Below, one piece after another: positions 32,310-34,657 of a stretch of DNA of 34,657 nucleotides. Location: NCBI GenBank assembly GCA_024692955.1, contig JAILLW010000063.1:1-34657 (forward strand). The letters are read 5' to 3'. The notes below the pieces were generated by a model, which saw only the letters and a list, made by a program, of their open reading frames with translations, was not told where the DNA came from and ran no database searches. The number at the start of each line of letters is the position of its first letter. Positions within the stretch are counted from its first letter, which is position 1. This DNA is from Lachnospiraceae bacterium. Its GTDB lineage: Bacteria > Bacillota > Clostridia > Lachnospirales > Lachnospiraceae. The translations under genes were made by a program, and so were the position numbers.

Positions 32310-34187
32310 CTACTGTCTTTCGACCTTAAAGATCTCGAATCTCCCCGCGACTTCCTCCTCAAGGGTAAGGAGTGTCTTTATCCCCTGCGCGTCATAGTAC
32401 GCGGGAAGCCAGTCCATATCCTGCTCTTTGTCGCGGACGAAATACACATTCTCCCCAAGAAGCGCATCCTCCATACCGCGCCGTTTTGCTTCCTCATCCT
32501 CCCCGATCCCACGGGCAAGCTTCTTTCTCTGAACCGGTGAAAAGCAGGCCCAGCCGCCCAATATGTCATAATTCTTGAAGGAATCATCCCTGTTCCGGAA
32601 GACCTTTTCGGAATAGGCCACCGTGGAATAAACATCCAGCAGATAATAAGAATCCGTATCCCTCCTCATCCTGGCGCAGAGCTCCTCATAAGGCGCGTTC
32701 ACATCAAGCCGCCGTACATCCTCGCTTTTCGTATTCCTTACCGAAAACCAGAACTGCAGTACAAACACCACGCAGATCAGGGCATACAGGATCAGGGTGA
32801 CATTCTTTTTCCTGTTCTGCTCCTCCTCGATAAAGGCGCGGTCTGTGATCACGTAATTCTTTATGAGCAGGCTGAAAAGGATGCAGAACTCCGCGAAATA
32901 GAGGGAGTGGGTGATCCGGTCCGGCTCCCTGCCTCCGAGGATGATATACATCCATACGAGCGTCCTTGTAAGGAAAAGGACTCCCAGTGTAAGCGCATCC
33001 GCGATCCCGGATGTTTTCCGGTGATAGCCGAGCGCAAGCAGCAGAACAAAAAGATAAAGCAGGAGCCCGAGGGCATTGTACGGCCGGTCCGTCCCCGGCC
33101 CCTTAAGGTGCGTAAGCCGGTAAAGATAATACCGGATCCCTTCCCGGAGCTTTTCCGGATAACTCTTTTCTTCTGTCCGAAGCGACGCGGAATGCTCCGC
33201 CACAAGTGTAAGGATCCTCGCATCGATCTTATCCGAAAGACCGTAGTTATAATTTTCAAGCAGGATCTGCTCCTCCTTCGAAAGTCCGATCCCTTCGTAG
33301 AATCTCTCATTCCCCTCATAAGGCGGTATGTTCTGAAAATCATAGAGCTCTGTTCGTGCATCAAAAAGCGCGCGGAATTCCTGCCATTCCTTTGTGTTAT
33401 ATCCCAGATTGTCGATGCTTAATCCAAGCAGTATGAGCAGGATGATCACTCCGAAAAGGGAAAAATACTTCAGCGCGTTTTCTCTTGTAAAGATCTTTTC
33501 TTCTCCTGCCCATTTCGAGATTCCCGCCACACAGATAAAAGGCATCATAAGGAGCAGCATCTCCGAGCGGAGAAGAAACGCGATAAAGATCAGGATAAGG
33601 GCCGGAATGTTCCGGCTTAGAAGCTCCCGGGGCCCTCCGGACGTATCCGAGGTCATAAACCAGATCATGGCCGCTCCGGATAAAATAGCAACCGTTATTG
33701 TGTACTGGAGAAAGACAAGATGGGAAAGCAGGACCCCTCCGAAGAACAGCGTGGAAAAAAGAAGGATCCAGAGCCGGTTCTTCAGGATCGTTCCGGGATC
33801 CGGAGTCCGGTCCGAAGTGTTCACGTTCCGGTCTTCATGGCCGCTGTACGCCTCGAGGATCCGGTACAGGATGATCCCCAGTGATCCGAACTGGCAGACA
33901 AGGAGAAACAGTCCGTACCAGGGAACCGCATCCGTCAGGCGGTAAAGCCCCGCGATCAGCGCGGAAAGGGGAAAGAGCATCTGGATGTTTCTTGCCTCGG
34001 GGACTCCGGTATAGGCACCGGACAGAATGTCCTTCATCAGAACATCATCATTAAGATCATAGGTAAAGTCGGAAAGCAGCGCCGCGATCACGATAAGAAG
34101 CACGACGGCGGCCGCTGCCGGTATGAGGTTCATCCGGTCCTTTATGAGCGGAGTTTTCTTTTCCTTATCCGATTCCCCGTTCCCCAT
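32310..34187 (-). CDS. Polytopic membrane protein of unknown function
   Basis: A 625-residue integral membrane protein with about ten to eleven TM helices, beginning with a short basic cytoplasmic tail and TM1 at about 21-39. The first outer loop contains DFTYDLNDDVLMKDI, with an acidic cluster as in GT-C-like glycosyltransferases. A long soluble loop (about 270-370) and a soluble C-terminal domain (about 470-625) follow. No family name could be given. It starts 6 nt after the aminotransferase gene and precedes a GNAT gene, so it is part of a sugar-related operon. A GT-C transferase, polymerase or structural membrane protein are possible. Confidence 0.78.
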   Translation of the reverse strand: MGNGESDKEKKTPLIKDRMNLIPAAAAVVLLIVIAALLSDFTYDLNDDVLMKDILSGAYTGVPEARNIQMLFPLSALIAGLYRLTDAVPWYGLFLLVCQFGSLGIILYRILEAYSGHEDRNVNTSDRTPDPGTILKNRLWILLFSTLFFGGVLLSHLVFLQYTITVAILSGAAMIWFMTSDTSGGPRELLSRNIPALILIFIAFLLRSEMLLLMMPFICVAGISKWAGEEKIFTRENALKYFSLFGVIILLILLGLSIDNLGYNTKEWQEFRALFDARTELYDFQNIPPYEGNERFYEGIGLSKEEQILLENYNYGLSDKIDARILTLVAEHSASLRTEEKSYPEKLREGIRYYLYRLTHLKGPGTDRPYNALGLLLYLFVLLLALGYHRKTSGIADALTLGVLFLTRTLVWMYIILGGREPDRITHSLYFAEFCILFSLLIKNYVITDRAFIEEEQNRKKNVTLILYALICVVFVLQFWFSVRNTKSEDVRRLDVNAPYEELCARMRRDTDSYYLLDVYSTVAYSEKVFRNRDDSFKNYDILGGWACFSPVQRKKLARGIGEDEEAKRRGMEDALLGENVYFVRDKEQDMDWLPAYYDAQGIKTLLTLEEEVAGRFEIFKVERQ

Positions 34188-34193
34188 GGCCGA

Positions 34194-34657
34194 TCACCCG
34201 TAGAACTCCCTGACCGCCGCGATCACACGGTCCTGATCCTCTTTCGTCAGTGCATAATACATCGGAAGCCGGAGGAGCCTCTCCGATTCTTTCGTCGTAT
34301 AACGGTCCTCTCCGTGGAAACGCCCGAATTTTTCACCCGCCGGGGCGGTATGGAGCGGAATATAATGAAATACCGCAAGGATGTCCCGCCCGGCAAGATG
34401 TTTGATGAGGCGCGAGCGTTCCTCCTCATCCCTGCATTTCAGATAGAACATATGGCCGTTGATCCGGCAGTATTCCGGAATATACGGAAGTTCGACCCTT
34501 TCTTTTTCCTCCAGGTCCCGGAACGCCTCCATATACCGGTCAAAATCCGAAAGCCTTTTTTCGTTGATCCTGTCCGCGATCTCCAGCTGGGCATAAAGAT
34601 ATGCCGCGTTCATATCGGAAGGAAGGTAGGAGGATCCGAAATCCATCCAGCGGTATT
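34194..34657 (-). CDS. C-terminal part of a WecE/RffA-type sugar aminotransferase
   Basis: About 154 residues at the right edge, truncated at the 5' end. The readable start YRWMDFGSSYLPSDMNAAYL and the following helix AQLEIADRINEKRL match the C-terminal third of WecE/RffA, the PLP enzyme that makes dTDP-4-amino-4,6-dideoxygalactose (Fuc4N). The rest, including INGHMFYLKC, VFHYIPLHTAP and LLRLPMYYALTKEDQDRVI, is the usual end of the DegT family. The catalytic lysine lies outside the window. It is distinct from the PglE-like enzyme at 21788-22918, so a second 4-amino sugar is probably made. Confidence 0.88.
   Translation of the reverse strand, partial: YRWMDFGSSYLPSDMNAAYLYAQLEIADRINEKRLSDFDRYMEAFRDLEEKERVELPYIPEYCRINGHMFYLKCRDEEERSRLIKHLAGRDILAVFHYIPLHTAPAGEKFGRFHGEDRYTTKESERLLRLPMYYALTKEDQDRVIAAVREFYG

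Noticed and set aside
1-34657. CRISPR arrays, tRNA or rRNA genes, insertion sequences
   Set aside because: No spaced direct repeats, clover-leaf-like segments, conserved rRNA sequence or transposase were seen. The toxin-antitoxin patch lacks visible end repeats.

Overview
The window reads as a chromosomal segment of a Gram-positive, motile Clostridia, most likely a member of the Lachnospiraceae. This is inferred from gene families, gene style and strong GGAGG-type ribosome sites; no rRNA or marker gene is present to confirm it. No tRNA, rRNA, CRISPR array or intact transposase was seen. Nearly everything lies on the minus strand and belongs to a large surface-polysaccharide (capsule/exopolysaccharide) locus, so it is best read from high to low coordinates.

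Right end (34657-31700, minus): the 3' part of a WecE/RffA-type sugar aminotransferase, a polytopic membrane protein and a GNAT acetyltransferase. A bidirectional-looking hairpin terminator follows. Facing them on the plus strand (29468-31627) are a small HTH regulator, a hairpin and a flotillin. The HTH gene diverges from the main polysaccharide operon. Both divergent promoters carry the same 10-bp element (TTGATCATGA) at their predicted start points, which suggests one shared repressor site.

Main operon (29319-15128, minus): DUF6020-like membrane protein, O-antigen ligase/polymerase-like protein, PglF/CapD-type nucleotide-sugar 4,6-dehydratase, PglE-type aminotransferase, a large membrane protein, a membrane O-acyltransferase, a secreted SGNH hydrolase, a PglC-type initiating sugar-phosphate transferase, an ATP-grasp ligase and a PglA-like GT4. 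Dehydratase, aminotransferase, PglC-like and PglA-like enzymes together form a bacillosamine-type route. The ATP-grasp protein sits where a PglD/EpsM acetyltransferase would be expected. Two promoters here predict transcripts that begin only 5-6 nt before the start codon.

Middle (15057-9066, minus): a separately promoted operon of two large secreted proteins (one with bacterial Ig-like domains, one of no recognised family) followed by NAD(P)H-hydrate epimerase. Next comes a small accessory patch (about 9060-7927) with AT-richer sequence: a 20-codon plus-strand ORF with a good promoter, a Phd/RelE-type toxin-antitoxin pair with an operator-like promoter, and a truncated XRE-regulator remnant that runs into the promoter of the next operon.

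Left part (7865-1, minus): a TviB/WbpO-type UDP-sugar 6-dehydrogenase, a DUF2334 deacetylase-like protein and a GT4. A separately promoted group follows: a chemotaxis receptor, a GH88/GH105-like hydrolase, another GT4 and the start of a further gene. The window thus holds the enzymes to make a 4-amino-sugar-primed, uronic-acid-containing, acylated polysaccharide, plus sensing and secreted proteins. No Wzx flippase, Wzz/tyrosine-kinase module or export gene was recognised, so the locus is probably only partly contained here.
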